In this document: one piece after another, positions 33,355-43,462 of the stretch | Layout: the number at the start of each line of letters is the position of its first letter | How positions within the stretch are numbered: position 1 is the stretch's first letter | Assembly: GCA_030512335.1 (NCBI GenBank) | Contig: JAULSU010000003.1 | Coordinates: forward strand, 5,766,001-5,830,000 | Length of the DNA: 64,000 bases | Reading direction: 5' to 3' | Source of the DNA: Immersiella caudata | Lineage: Eukaryota; Ascomycota; Sordariomycetes; Sordariales; Lasiosphaeriaceae | Program-made: the position numbers and the translations under genes | The notes under the pieces: generated by a model | The model's input: the letters and a program-made list of their open reading frames with translations, nothing else | What the model was told of the DNA's origin: nothing | Database searches by the model: none

Positions 33355-34080
33355 ATGGGAAGGAAAGCCAAAGCCCATGACGATGTTGAGAAACCCAGCA
33401 CCAAGTGGGGCAGATTCACCACCTCGACCACCCACTCCTGCCACTTCCTTGACACCAATGATTCTTGCCAGCGATCACGAAGAAATAGCAGGCCCACGAG
33501 CGCAAAGGCTTCATCGAAGACAAACTCTCCGACCCAGAGAGACTGCGCTTGTGCGTCCGATGCTCTGCGAAGCTTCGAGAGCGCCAATCTCCAGTCAGGA
33601 CGATCGAGTCCAGCGTATGACAACATCCCTGCCCCGTACTCCACAACAGGCTTCCACTGCAGCAGCGATTCGGATTCGGTTCAACAAACAACAGACTCGG
33701 ACAGCGACTCCTGCATCGTCCTCACGAAACGCGGCAGGAAATGTCTGTTTTACATCCGCAATCCCCACCTCCACGCGCGCTGCGCCCGCACGCGTTTGTC
33801 ACCTGGTCAACCGCTTACGGACCATTTCTTCCAAAGGCATCTCCACCCCCCCGTCTGCTGGCGATGCGGAACGATGTTCGAGTGCGCCGCCCAGCGCAAC
33901 CAGCATGTGCTTTTCGGGGGGTGCGAACTCGTTGAGCCCCTCCCGACATTTGAAGGCGTTGGGGAGGGCACACTCTATGAGCTCGACGCATTGGTTTCCT
34001 CTTGGGAACGAAGTCCCCTTCAGCTATCAGACGAGGAAAAGTACGCGAAGATCTGGGAGTTGGTATTCCCAAGCCAGTGA
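33355..34080 (+). CDS. zinc-finger cluster paralogue C
   Basis: A single exon encodes 241 aa. A serine- and asparagine-rich N-terminus of about 130 residues precedes KCLFYIRNPHLHARCARTR, HFFQRHLHPPVCWRCGTMF, a later His and GGCELVEPLPTFEGVGEG. Then come YELDALVSSWERS and DEEKYAKIWELVFPSQ. All candidate zinc ligands of both modules are present. It ends directly after the W-x-hh-FP motif, so it lacks the extra C-terminal part of paralogue A, its closest relative here. A stop-free alternative frame overlaps it but destroys the finger pattern. Confidence 0.75.
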   Translation: MGRKAKAHDDVEKPSTKWGRFTTSTTHSCHFLDTNDSCQRSRRNSRPTSAKASSKTNSPTQRDCACASDALRSFESANLQSGRSSPAYDNIPAPYSTTGFHCSSDSDSVQQTTDSDSDSCIVLTKRGRKCLFYIRNPHLHARCARTRLSPGQPLTDHFFQRHLHPPVCWRCGTMFECAAQRNQHVLFGGCELVEPLPTFEGVGEGTLYELDALVSSWERSPLQLSDEEKYAKIWELVFPSQ

Positions 34081-34204
34081 GGAGGTTCCAACGTCAATGA
34101 TGAGAGGAATCTCTCGGCCGTGGGTGTGGGAGGGAGATTTTGGCTAGGAACGGCCCGGGGAATGTGGACGGTGTAAATTGTAGAAGGACAGAGTGGGGAT
34201 CTTT

Positions 34205-34297
34205 GGGGCTGCATGATGGTGTTTCTGGGCTGCATGATGGTGTTTCTGGGTTGCATGGCGGTGCTTTCTGGGTTGCGTGGTGGTGTTTTCGGGTCAT
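34205..34297. repeat. minisatellite, about four units of 21-22 nt
   Basis: Units read like GGCTGCATGATGGTGTTTCT with increasing divergence to the right (GGTTGCATGGCGGTGCTTTC, GGTTGCGTGGTGGTGTTTTC). It lies just after paralogue C and is not in a convincing gene. Confidence 0.8.
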
Positions 34298-34785
34298 GGA
34301 CCGGGCGCTTCACTTGCTGAGACAGTGCGGTATCACTCGCAGCCAAAGACTACGACTGCGGGTTTTATATTTTTATTCGAAACTGAAGCGGAACGAAGAA
34401 GATGTACACAGCAAAGGGAAGCAATTCGGACTCATTGCGGGCAGTACAAGAAGGCATGTGAAGAGAACAATGGAAATTGAAGGGTCGGACTAGGCCGCCC
34501 ACTCGAAAGAAATCCCCCAGGTAAGCCAGCCACCAGTGAGGTACGTAGGTATAACAGTGGCACCCATGAAATTGTACAGCTCGCTCTCAAGATCATGTCA
34601 AACTGACGAAATAGTAGGAAGCAAAACAAAAAGACGAAATGTTTTGGAAATCCATCTTCAACGCCAACAGCGAGGAAATCTTAGTGACGAGGCAGGACCG
34701 TGTCAGCTACGAGGCGTGACGGTATCGGGAATGGGGCATGACATCCATCTCGGCGCCTGAAATTTCTGCCACGGCGGGGTGGTGG
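34298..34785. other. intergenic, 490 bp
   Basis: This lies between the minisatellite and the G-rich degenerate repeat. No feature is seen. Confidence 0.45.
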
Positions 34786-34973
34786 GTTCGGGAGCCATGG
34801 TGGTGGTGATCATCGCCCCTGATGCGGCCCGGGACGGCGTTGGTGGAGCTTGGCGCGGCGCTTGATGGGGCCGGCTCCGCATTGGTGGGGCCCGACTCGG
34901 CGTTAGTGGGGCCGGTCTCGGTAGTGGTGGGGCCCGGCCGACGTTGGTTGGGCCCGGTTCAGCGTTGACGGAC
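34786..34973. repeat. degenerate G-rich tandem repeat
   Basis: Units of roughly 27-30 nt around GTTGGTGGGGCCCGGCTC recur about five times. On the minus strand this lies directly downstream of the stop of paralogue D and would read as Pro/Ala-rich sequence, so it may be a former coding tail or a 3' UTR repeat. Confidence 0.55.
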
Positions 34974-35666
34974 TCAGGCTAGTCCCCCGTCATAGTCGAC
35001 AAACTGCTCCATGAAATCCTCGCCGACTGGAATGTCTCCTCCGCCCGCCTCTTCGCCCGCCGGGGCTCCCCCGTCTGCGATGCGCATCGGCGCTGGGGGT
35101 CCTTGGATCAGCGGCATCATTTGCGGCGCTTGAGGCCGAAGACGCTGGGACTCGAGAAGATGGAAAACCGCGTTCAACGTCCGATCGCAGAGAGCGGGCC
35201 CTCCAGCTGTTCCTCGAGCCTGCAACTGCAACAAGATGCGCTCGGTGACAATGTCGATGGTATGTCCGTAAATGAGGGTGTTGAGACTGTTGACAACACG
35301 CGTGCCAGGGCCAAAAATGATGGCAAGATCGCGATACCAACGTTGCTCATCTGTCAGACCTGTCGGGGCGTTGGTCATGTCCTTCAACTGTTGTAGTCCC
35401 ACTCCCACCTTGGGGGTAAAGTTTGCCCTTAGGCAAGGAGTGAGCAACCTTTGATGGTCTTGTTCCTGGGCTTGGCTCTTGAACTCCAGTCCGCACCTTC
35501 CGCAGTAAGGACGTATGGGATGGACACGTCGATGGTGTTGCACGAGATCGGCATGTCGTGGGAAGGTGTTTTGCCGTGGGCCATTCCCAACCCGGGGACG
35601 GCATCTCTGGAACTCCAGCTCGTGAGGGGCCCAGGCAAAGAAGTGACAGAAAAGTACAAATTCCAT
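34974..35666 (-). CDS. zinc-finger cluster paralogue D
   Basis: A single exon from the ATG at 35666 encodes 230 aa. The first module starts almost at the N-terminus (FVLFCHFFAWAPHELEFQRC), continues with DLVQHHRRVHPIRPYCGRC, LEFKSQAQEQDH and a final Cys. The end motif is TDEQRWYRDLAIIFGPG. The usual disordered N-terminus is absent, so the gene is either short or an upstream exon is missing; the frame stays open upstream to about 35879. A further 110 residues after the core include a helical stretch and an acidic tail ending EQFVDYDGGLA. A palindrome lies about 160 bp upstream of the ATG. Confidence 0.65.
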   Translation of the reverse strand: MEFVLFCHFFAWAPHELEFQRCRPRVGNGPRQNTFPRHADLVQHHRRVHPIRPYCGRCGLEFKSQAQEQDHQRLLTPCLRANFTPKVGVGLQQLKDMTNAPTGLTDEQRWYRDLAIIFGPGTRVVNSLNTLIYGHTIDIVTERILLQLQARGTAGGPALCDRTLNAVFHLLESQRLRPQAPQMMPLIQGPPAPMRIADGGAPAGEEAGGGDIPVGEDFMEQFVDYDGGLA

Positions 35667-35826
35667 TTTGATAATATAGGCCGCGCTCTCTCTCGATTGA
35701 TACTTTTGACGTGTCAAGGGGGAAAAAAGGAGGCTTGAGATGAATGGGGGCATGTGTTGAGGGAATGGGGGAGGGGAGGGGTCGAGAGGACGGGAACCCC
35801 CCCAAAAGGGGCAGGGGGCCTGGCCG

Positions 35827-35839
35827 ACACAACTTGTGT
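35827..35839. repeat. palindrome ACACAA-C-TTGTGT
   Basis: A perfect 13-nt palindrome about 165 bp upstream of the paralogue D start. Same core as the other palindromes of the cluster; a nearby ACAGACTGTGT looks like a half-decayed copy. Confidence 0.55.
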
Positions 35840-36099
35840 AGGCCACAGACTGTGTAGGTGGGTTGACTTTTAGTGTCATATCTAGAGCCTCATCCGATTT
35901 GGGACGCCCTCCATCCCGAACGGGAAAGTCCGGTCAAGCACATGTTTCCCAGGTCTTGTCAGATATCTTACCTGCTGGCTTCAACAGACACCTCCCACAT
36001 CCGCACTGCAGTCGTGAAAGCTCGTCACTTCTTGGAGCCGGTCAACACGACGCATTTCACCACATCACAGCATCCGTCAAGACTCTTTGCGCTGGGACA

Positions 36100-36495
36100 A
36101 AATGAGTTGCACTTCAGGGCAGACCGACCATTATATGTAATTGAGAACCCCCCAAGTAGTTTCAAGCCGTTTTTGGAGGCCTGTTGCGAAATCACTGACG
36201 TTTTGGACAAAGCTTGGCAACGGCGGCCATCTCTGACGCGGCCACTCCAGAGTCGGTGATGCTTGGCCTCTGGCTGGAGGACCCGTTCCCACCCATCAAT
36301 CATGGGCGCTTACTCGAACTCGAACTCGAATTCGAAACGGCCCACCGAGGCACCGTTGGGGAAGCGAGCTCTGACGTGTTGGAAATTTTGCGACGGTTCA
36401 ACGAGTCATTCAGGATTGACGGACCATGCCGTCCCGACACTGCGCATGGCATGTCCTCCGAGGCGGCAACGGAGGCATGGTCGGACGGTCAATAA
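36100..36495 (+). pseudogene. small MLGLWL-type ORF, copy 2, probably frameshifted
   Basis: The frame 36214-36495 holds MLGLWLEDPFPPINHGRL and a further 60 residues to TAA. The part matching the region upstream of the core in copy 1 (SFKPFLEACCEITDVLDKAW) is in another frame just before it. The switch between frames at about 36210 has no good intron signals, so a frameshift is the simplest explanation. Function unknown. Confidence 0.4.
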
Positions 36496-37115
36496 CGGGA
36501 AATTTGGCTCTCATCGTGGCGATTGCACCCTAAAATTATGATAGTCTAGACATTGGGTGTTTTTGGAGTTTTGGGACAAAATGGAGCATTATTGGCACTG
36601 GAAAGGGTTGACGCGTGATGGATTAGGGGCTGGAGGCACATTGACACCAGCAGCCCGACCAAATGCAAACGGGAGGTTGCAAAAAATACAACGGTTGACA
36701 CCATCACAAACTCATGTCCACAAATGATCATGTCCGCATTGGATCTCAACATCTGAGTGCCCTGCTTCCACTTTGGGCACCCACCTGGTTGTGTGGACAG
36801 CATGATTCCCCCTTCCTGGTGCAGTCCCCGACACAGGTTGTGTGGGATGTAAGCCCGGCCAGCGGATGCGGCCGCCAAGCCCCATCTGCAGGGGCTTTGA
36901 TGCCTGTCATTGGCCAGATGAGATGTGCCGCCCCACTATCCAACACAAGTTGTGTTGAGCGCTGCACAGGTGGCAACACATGTTTGGCAGCTGTTCTAAG
37001 AGCTGGTGGTGACCTCGCGCGCGTTCAACGACCTCATCTCGCTCGTTCTCAACGTCCCTCTGCAGGAAAACGAGTCGTTTATTAGGCTTTGCCTTTCCGC
37101 TTCACGAAATATACA
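36496..37115. other. intergenic, promoter side of paralogue E
   Basis: This stretch contains an imperfect palindrome at 36831-36843 (ACACA-GGT-TGTGT) and a 17-nt perfect one at 36941-36957. No coding sequence is evident. Confidence 0.5.
36941..36957. repeat. palindrome CAACACAA-G-TTGTGTTG
   Basis: The longest of the series, 17 nt and perfect, about 160 bp upstream of the paralogue E start codon. Position relative to paralogue E mirrors that of the palindrome near paralogue D. Confidence 0.6.
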
Positions 37116-38450
37116 ATGATTCCAGCTATCACAAACCAACGGGGCAGAAGAGCCCAAATCACGCAGACCCGCAGATGTCAGCATCGAAGAGCGGGCATTC
37201 CAAGCGGTCGCCAAAAGCCCCACCGACAACCCAATGACCACCGAACCAGCGACTTGGTACCTCTTGCACCAAAGCTAGAGGGCATGAATGCGCACAAGCA
37301 GGAGCAGATTGGCGTGCATGCCAGAACGGACCGCCATATCGACTACCGCACTCTCGAGCTCGCAACTTCGAAAGCGGCAGTAAAGTCAGAGCTTCTCCAA
37401 AACGACATCAAGGGCGAATGTATCGCCCAAAACCCCCTAATCTTACCCCAGCAAGCACGGAAACCGGAGCTTAAGCGACCCCAGGATCAACCAGAGGACC
37501 AGGAGGAGCGACCATTTGTCTGCCCCTATTACAAGTGGGATCCGGAACAACACAAACCCTGCCGAGGGTACATCCTGTCTCGCTTCAGGGACGTACTACA
37601 ACACATGAGACGCAGGCACGTTGTTGATTTGTACTGTACCCGCTGTTACATGGTTTTTGACACGTTGCTGTCGCTTGAGGCTCACGAGCATGATTTTCGG
37701 ATTTGCCCAGAACGCCACCGAGCGGGCATCGTTTCCCGGTATCACCTCGACAGGTTTTTTGAGACGAAGGAGCACAGTTCCAGAAGGGGAACTTCAGCCG
37801 AAGCTCAATGGAGGGAACTATGGGATTTCTTGTTTCCCGGTTGCGAAGGCCCTCCATCCGTATACGTTGAGACTCCCGAGGAGGAGATGGCATCTGATCT
37901 TGCTTTGTTTTGGGATCGCAACCGTTATGATATTGCCAACCAGGTCATCGAGCATGGTCAGTTGACTGCTGGAAGTCTGCCAGACAGCTTGGTCCAGGTC
38001 TTGGACTTGTTCCTCCGACAGCTTCTGGCGCAGTTCAAGGACGCCGGTCCCTCCGAGAGACGAAAGTCCCCTTCCAGTATCACAAGCGACACCACACTTC
38101 AGCCCTCGGATTTTTCGGATCTCGAACAGCCCATGACGGATGACCCTACATCGGCATCGAGCGACTTCGTCATGGACGGCAGAACACCGACCGTAACGAG
38201 TCAAGACGATTGGCTCCTCGATGATATCGACGCCTTCTATCCCTTTGACTACACCTTGGATGGGGTGGGACAAGAGTCGTTGCCGCTGTACCAGGCTATC
38301 CCCTGGCCCGATTGCCCGCCTCTGGGAACACCTTGGCCTCTGGTCCCTCTTCCCCAGGACGACAATCAGGGGACACGGTTTGATGACACCCTGCCAGCGA
38401 CAGAGCATCCCAAGTCGCCAGACATCATTGATTTGACGGGCTCGGATTAG
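37116..38450 (+). CDS. zinc-finger cluster paralogue E
   Basis: A single exon encodes 444 aa. A basic, flexible N-terminus of about 130 residues is followed by the best-preserved family core: FVCPYYKWDPEQHKPC, DVLQHMRRRHVVDLYC, TRCYMVFDTLLSLEAHEHD and a final Cys. The end motif is EAQWRELWDFLFPGC. The C-terminal 200 residues are acidic, rich in Ser/Asp/Pro, and end SPDIIDLTGSD, which resembles a SUMO-interaction motif (IIDLT). The acidic tail could be an activation domain, making a regulatory role plausible but unproven. This is the copy I would use as family reference. Confidence 0.8.
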   Translation: MIPAITNQRGRRAQITQTRRCQHRRAGIPSGRQKPHRQPNDHRTSDLVPLAPKLEGMNAHKQEQIGVHARTDRHIDYRTLELATSKAAVKSELLQNDIKGECIAQNPLILPQQARKPELKRPQDQPEDQEERPFVCPYYKWDPEQHKPCRGYILSRFRDVLQHMRRRHVVDLYCTRCYMVFDTLLSLEAHEHDFRICPERHRAGIVSRYHLDRFFETKEHSSRRGTSAEAQWRELWDFLFPGCEGPPSVYVETPEEEMASDLALFWDRNRYDIANQVIEHGQLTAGSLPDSLVQVLDLFLRQLLAQFKDAGPSERRKSPSSITSDTTLQPSDFSDLEQPMTDDPTSASSDFVMDGRTPTVTSQDDWLLDDIDAFYPFDYTLDGVGQESLPLYQAIPWPDCPPLGTPWPLVPLPQDDNQGTRFDDTLPATEHPKSPDIIDLTGSD

Positions 38451-39016
38451 CCCATCCTCCTCCCTCTCAATTCTTGAGAGCAAACTTTCTGAGGCCGGTG
38501 AGGGCCTGAGGATGTTATAGGGTGGAATTTTGTTCACTGTGGGGATTTGTGAGGATCGTCCTCGCAGATTCGGGCTCTCATGTCGGTGCGGGAATGGACT
38601 AGGAGTAGCGTTCCGTGCTTGAAATTGTCACCTGGGCCGAGTCCTATAGCTCAAAACATGATTTGGCTGTGGTCAAATCTTCACTCTTTCCAATTTCCAA
38701 TCAATGGCGGATATGGTCAAGGAATTCCGCAATGAAAAAATAACACGTCTTTCAACAATGGCAATACTCGTTACTAGTTCAAAACTTCATTCCGGCTATT
38801 CAAGTTGGGCATTACAATTCCATTTCGTGTGGTGGAAAATTTGACACCGACTAACTCACCACTTCGCCACGCGCCATCCGCACAAAACTGCTCAGAACTG
38901 CCCAAACCTTCCGTGCTAACAGGGAACAGCGAATAGTCTAGCAGTACCACTTTCTTTCCGCATTAAACATGTATCAACCCAGAGAAACAGACGGCATACA
39001 ACTACCACATCACCCC
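38451..39016. other. convergent intergenic, 566 bp
   Basis: This gap lies between the stops of paralogue E and of the methyltransferase. It is somewhat AT-richer than its surroundings. No gene is seen. Confidence 0.55.
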
Positions 39017-39967
39017 TTACACCACCTTCGCCGGCTTCACTCCACTAACCGCAACATACGTCCAGTGCTGCTGCCCAACATACCCCTCCTCCCTCGCTGC
39101 CGTATTCGGGAAGAACCTCCCCAGCCTCAACAACATGACAATGTGCCTCCACACCGCCGACACATTCAACAACCTCGCCATCGGCTCAATATTCGCCGAA
39201 TAATTCCTCACCACCACCTCCTCAAATCCCACTTCCTCCATCACCCCATCAAAATATATCTTCGCCCTCGTGAACGCAGGAACATTCTGCCCGACGGGGT
39301 TCCTCGCGATCTCCCTCGGAAACCCAATCAGCTTCCCGTCCATAAAGTCATTGTGGTACTCATGCAGCACCACCGTTCCGCCGGGTTTCAACACCCTTTT
39401 GAACTCACTCAGCACCTTGACCGCATCCGTTGCGTGAAGCAGTGCCTCGGATGTATATACCCCATCAAACGTTCCCTCTTGCATCACCCCTAAACTCTCA
39501 AATCCCATCTTCTCTACCCTCACCCGCCCATCCAACCCTCCCTTTGTAACATTCCTCCTCGCATTCTCAACATGCCGGTCCACCACATCAATCGCCATCA
39601 CTCGCAGGTTTCCTCTTTGAGCGAGATCGATAGCGACGTGTCCATCGCCGCATCCGGCGTCGAGGACGTGGGCGCCCGCGGGAAGGGAAAGCACTTCGAA
39701 GAGTTTTTCTTGCATGCGGGATTGCGCTTTAGAGATGGGGAAGGGCCAGCGCGTAGGTTGGTCGTAGTAGGCAAAGTGGCGGTTGCCGGAGCAGAGCCAG
39801 TCCCAAGCGATGCGGGATTCGAGGGTGTTGTATTGGTCCGACATGGATTTGTAGGTTGTGTCGAGGGGGGTGGGTTCAGGGGTTGGGGTGGGGACGGGAT
39901 TGGAGGATGCCATTGTGTTGGAGGGTAATGCAGTTGGGCGTAATGCTTGTGAGCTGTTGCTGATCAT
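39017..39967 (-). CDS. class I SAM-dependent methyltransferase (small-molecule type)
   Basis: A single exon encodes 316 aa. The SAM-binding motif I is HVLDAGCGDGHVAIDLA, followed by VMAIDVVDRHVENARRN (motif for the ribose acid) and FDGVYTSEALLHATD and LKPGGTVVLHEY. This arrangement is close to sterol and natural-product C- or O-methyltransferases. The N-terminal 40 residues are Pro/Thr-rich. A second start at 39910 is possible. No biosynthetic partner genes adjoin it, so the substrate is unknown. Confidence 0.85.
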   Translation of the reverse strand: MISNSSQALRPTALPSNTMASSNPVPTPTPEPTPLDTTYKSMSDQYNTLESRIAWDWLCSGNRHFAYYDQPTRWPFPISKAQSRMQEKLFEVLSLPAGAHVLDAGCGDGHVAIDLAQRGNLRVMAIDVVDRHVENARRNVTKGGLDGRVRVEKMGFESLGVMQEGTFDGVYTSEALLHATDAVKVLSEFKRVLKPGGTVVLHEYHNDFMDGKLIGFPREIARNPVGQNVPAFTRAKIYFDGVMEEVGFEEVVVRNYSANIEPMARLLNVSAVWRHIVMLLRLGRFFPNTAAREEGYVGQQHWTYVAVSGVKPAKVV

Positions 39968-41788
39968 CTTGGGGCGTCACAAATTGATTTGGGTTGAGTT
40001 TGGGGGTTCGGTTACAGGAAGGGAGCTTTATCAAGGTGATTTGGTTTCTTTGTCAGGGGCTGTCGATGAGGACAATCACAACGTCACCATTCCGCCTGAC
40101 ATTGTCCAAACTCGCGAGCCAGGAACAAAGAGTTTTCACATACCTGGCTGCAAGCTCTTTAGTCAGCGGCGTTGCCGCAATTGGTGGAGGAAAACATAGT
40201 GGTAGAAACACTCAGCGGAACAACATTCCAGACCAAGCCATACACGCGCTTCCCGCTCCACAGCCTGCGCCTCGGCTCCGCCCTACCAATATTGAGCTGT
40301 GATTGGATCCATTTGTGTCAGTCATAATTCTTAGATGCAACGGTGCGAGTGGCTGTAAAAGTTGCGAATGTCTCACAGTCTTGGTGGTCAAAAGAGTGAC
40401 CCCACTTTGACCCCTTTTCATCAAGCTCGTCCGGAGGGGTCGGACAAAGGATCCGGGGAGGACGGCTTAACAGGAAAGATCAAAGACTATCACTGCGTTG
40501 GTGAAAGCGAAAGGATGAATCCTGTGATTTTCTCGGTCAATTTGAAATAAATAAGTCCGCTACCTCGCTGAAGCATCAACTACCACCCCTCAACAGCGAA
40601 CGGCTGCGTCAGACAGCCCCCCCCCTACCCCCCATCTGATCAGGAGCTGACATGCTGGGGGAATGGTAACGGCTGTGTGGCCATTGCCATCTTTCTCTTC
40701 TTGGTCTCGTCAAGCGACGGATCCCCCTGCGTACTAGCTCCACTCGCCTTGTCCTAGGCAGCCAGGATCGTCACGGTTCAAGTGTCCGGTCCGGATCCGG
40801 GTCAATGGCCAGGGCCGGCCTGGCAGTGCAATCAATTCTTGTCGTTGCTTGCGTCATCATCATGATGCCCAGATTCCGACCCTTTCCAACCACAGGAGAA
40901 CTGGTGATATTTCCCATGATCCGATGCCAAGGGTTGAACAAGTGGTATTTTCTCCACTTGGCGTCAACACACTTGATCGACAGACTCTTATTGGTGGGTC
41001 AATTCTCGCCAGCCGGGCCCCTCTCGAATGCAACCCAGACTGCAGCTTGGAAGCATAACCCTTCCCTCGGCAAACTTGGTTTCTTCCTCTGGTGCCTACA
41101 GCCGACTGACCCTGGTGTTACTTATGATGCTTACAAGGGTAAGGACATTATCTGGTTACAATTTCAGGGGGGTTGGAAGGCTAACGACTCACAGCTCAAG
41201 CGTACACTATCCCTGGACCTTCGGTCTTCACTTGCTAGACTCGACGGGAAACCCCTCGCTTTCAGATCAGCGGATTGGATGTTTCTGGCACAGAGTGCAG
41301 TTACCCATCTTGCTCTGATGTCGATACTTTCCTCCAGGATATATCTTGGTTTAAGATTCCAAGCCAAAATTCATTGGTGTCGGCCACGATCTTGTGTAGT
41401 TACGCGGGCCCAGGCATTCTTATATAAAAGAGCAGCATTGTTGCCGTTGCTATTCTACTGCCCCCAGAAGGCAGCAAGGGACAACCCTCTGCCATTGTTC
41501 CACGCTCCGGGCGTGGAAAAGAGCAGAGCCAATTTAGGTGGCGTAGACCAGCTTCTGGGTTTGAGCCAGATTCAAAAACAGACCAAGAGAACAAAAGCAC
41601 AGCTCGGCGGTGAGGGTAACGGCCAGCCCGGATTCGTTGCCAGGAAGAGGCTCGACTCGATGTTGCGGCCAAACCACGAGACGGAACAAGGGGTTTGCGT
41701 GGTCGACGCTTCCACAGTTCAAGCAAGCACTAAAGGACAAAGAAAGCTGACGTCAAATCAGATCATCTTCTACCAACCGCATAGGCCC
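39968..41788. other. intergenic, 1.8 kb
   Basis: A long plus-strand open frame (40805-42202) covers part of this stretch, but it runs antisense across the DUF3237-like gene and has no motif. I see no supported gene, repeat or RNA here. Confidence 0.5.
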
Positions 41789-42374
41789 CTACGCCGCTGG
41801 GCTGTCCAACTGCCAAGCATCAATCCAAACCGTGCCATCACCAACCTTGAGCACTCCGACGGCCACGATGTGATTCAGCCAGTAATACTTCTCGCTCCCC
41901 GTCTCGAAGATAATCCTCAGATGCAACCGCCCATCCGCCTGCGCAGGTCCGCTCGTCCGGATGAAGATGTGTGCCCCGTCGTCGGTTACCAAATGGTACC
42001 TCGTATCCGCGGAGAAGGTTCCGCTCCGGTCGATCAGACCCCAGTCGGCCCCGAGATCCAGGACTTTTCCTGCGATTGTGTTAGCGCTGCGTTTTCGATC
42101 CCGCCAAAATGGCATTGTGGACGCCGTGCACACCAAGAAAAGCGCGATGTGAGAACGTGGGCTTACCAGAGATGCGCGGCCCGGAAAATGTCCCGCCGGT
42201 GATTGGGATCACGACGCGTTCGCCATCTGGGACTTTTCCAACAGCGAGGGACTCGCCAAGGGTGCAGTTGAGCGAGTAGAGAAACGTCAGGCCAGGGGTC
42301 TTGGGGACGGCGGTTTGCGCCGTCGCGGCCGGGACGAGAGCGGCCAGTGCGGAGAGGAAATACTGGAGACGCAT
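41789..42374 (-). CDS. secreted DUF3237-like protein
   Basis: Two exons, 42374-42167 and 42069-41789, encode 162 aa across a 97-nt intron. The N-terminus is a clear signal peptide (hydrophobic FLSALAALVPAATA, likely cleavage after ATA). The rest fits the small beta-barrel DUF3237 family: TFLYSLNCTLGESLAVG, VVIPITGGTFSGPRI, GKVLDLGADWGL, RYHLVTDDGAHIFIRTSGP, RIIFETGSEKYYWLNHIVAVG. Members occur widely in bacteria and fungi without a firm function. The fungal secreted form may act outside the cell. Splicing restores the conserved ISGKVLDLGADW stretch. Confidence 0.85.
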
Positions 42375-43462
42375 CTTGGCGGTTTGTTTCAAGTTTGGCG
42401 TCGAAGAAACGGAACCGACGATCAATTGGCAGATTCGGGGGATGGGGATCTTATACGGCTCCCCGGTCCCTGGAGGTGGACATCGCGCAACGGTGCTAGC
42501 GACGCGCGGGTGATTGCGGCGTGGATCCGGACAATTATGTCGATATTAAGGTACGACGGGAGGCCCGGAAGCGCTCCATTGGGCAGGCGAGACGCTGCTT
42601 GGCTGATATCGCACGCTACGGCTGGGTAAATGCGGCTTGGGGAGCTGCCAGATTGGATACACAAGTCAGGAGTTGGCTGCATTCCGGCGCGATTGCCGAT
42701 GTGGCCTTGCAGCGGAGAAAAGGTGACATCGAAATTGCAGGCGAGTGAAGACCTGGTGGAGATCGATGGGAGAGGCTTCCAAGTAGAAGGGAATGTGGTG
42801 GCGGGCAGGCCTTGGCCTGCATGGCTTGACCCGGTTGTCGGATTCGTCTCAGGGGCTTGGGCTTGCAGCAAATTTTGATTTGATCACTCGCTCTCAGCAC
42901 GTGAATAAATCGAGTCTAATCTGTCGTATGTTTAGGTAGCTAGGAGCTTGATTGATGCGAAATTCCTTTGTGCCGTCCAGGGACCAATTAACAAGGTGTG
43001 TGTGGTGTAGGTGGCCCCTTCGATTCTTGGCTCTCCGCAAAGAGCCTCACTGCCTCGCTGGTCATATCATAGGTTGCCTAGAAGCTGAAGCCTCCAAGCT
43101 CCGTAGCAGTGAACAATTTTAAGAGACCCGTGTGTTGGATGCTGGAAGACCTCAGGCTCAATTCTTAGACCTCCCGCTCGCACTGGGCTAGGCAAGCTGC
43201 CAACGCCAAACAGCAAAGGCAGACCAACTGCTTCAAAATTCGAATTCTCTCAACGTCTCTTTGAGCCGTGTTCCTTCTATCCAATGGCTACGCCATGCAA
43301 CTTTTCCGCTAAACCAGCAAAAAAAAAAAAAAACTCCAAACACTGGGCGGCCTAACGACCTGAGCCGCTTATCCCGAAGCCAAACAATGCCCTCTACCCC
43401 AACCCAAACCAACCAAGCCAACCAACCCTTCCAAAACGCCAAATGAAACCCGAAACCAAACT
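42375..43462. other. intergenic, 1.09 kb
   Basis: This is promoter sequence of the DUF3237-like gene and 3' sequence of the phosphate transporter. A run of 13 or more A lies near 43320. No gene is seen. Confidence 0.55.

Noticed and set aside
40805..42202. Plus-strand open frame of 465 codons
   Set aside because: It runs antisense through both exons and the intron of the well-supported DUF3237-like gene, has no recognisable domain, and its product looks random in composition.
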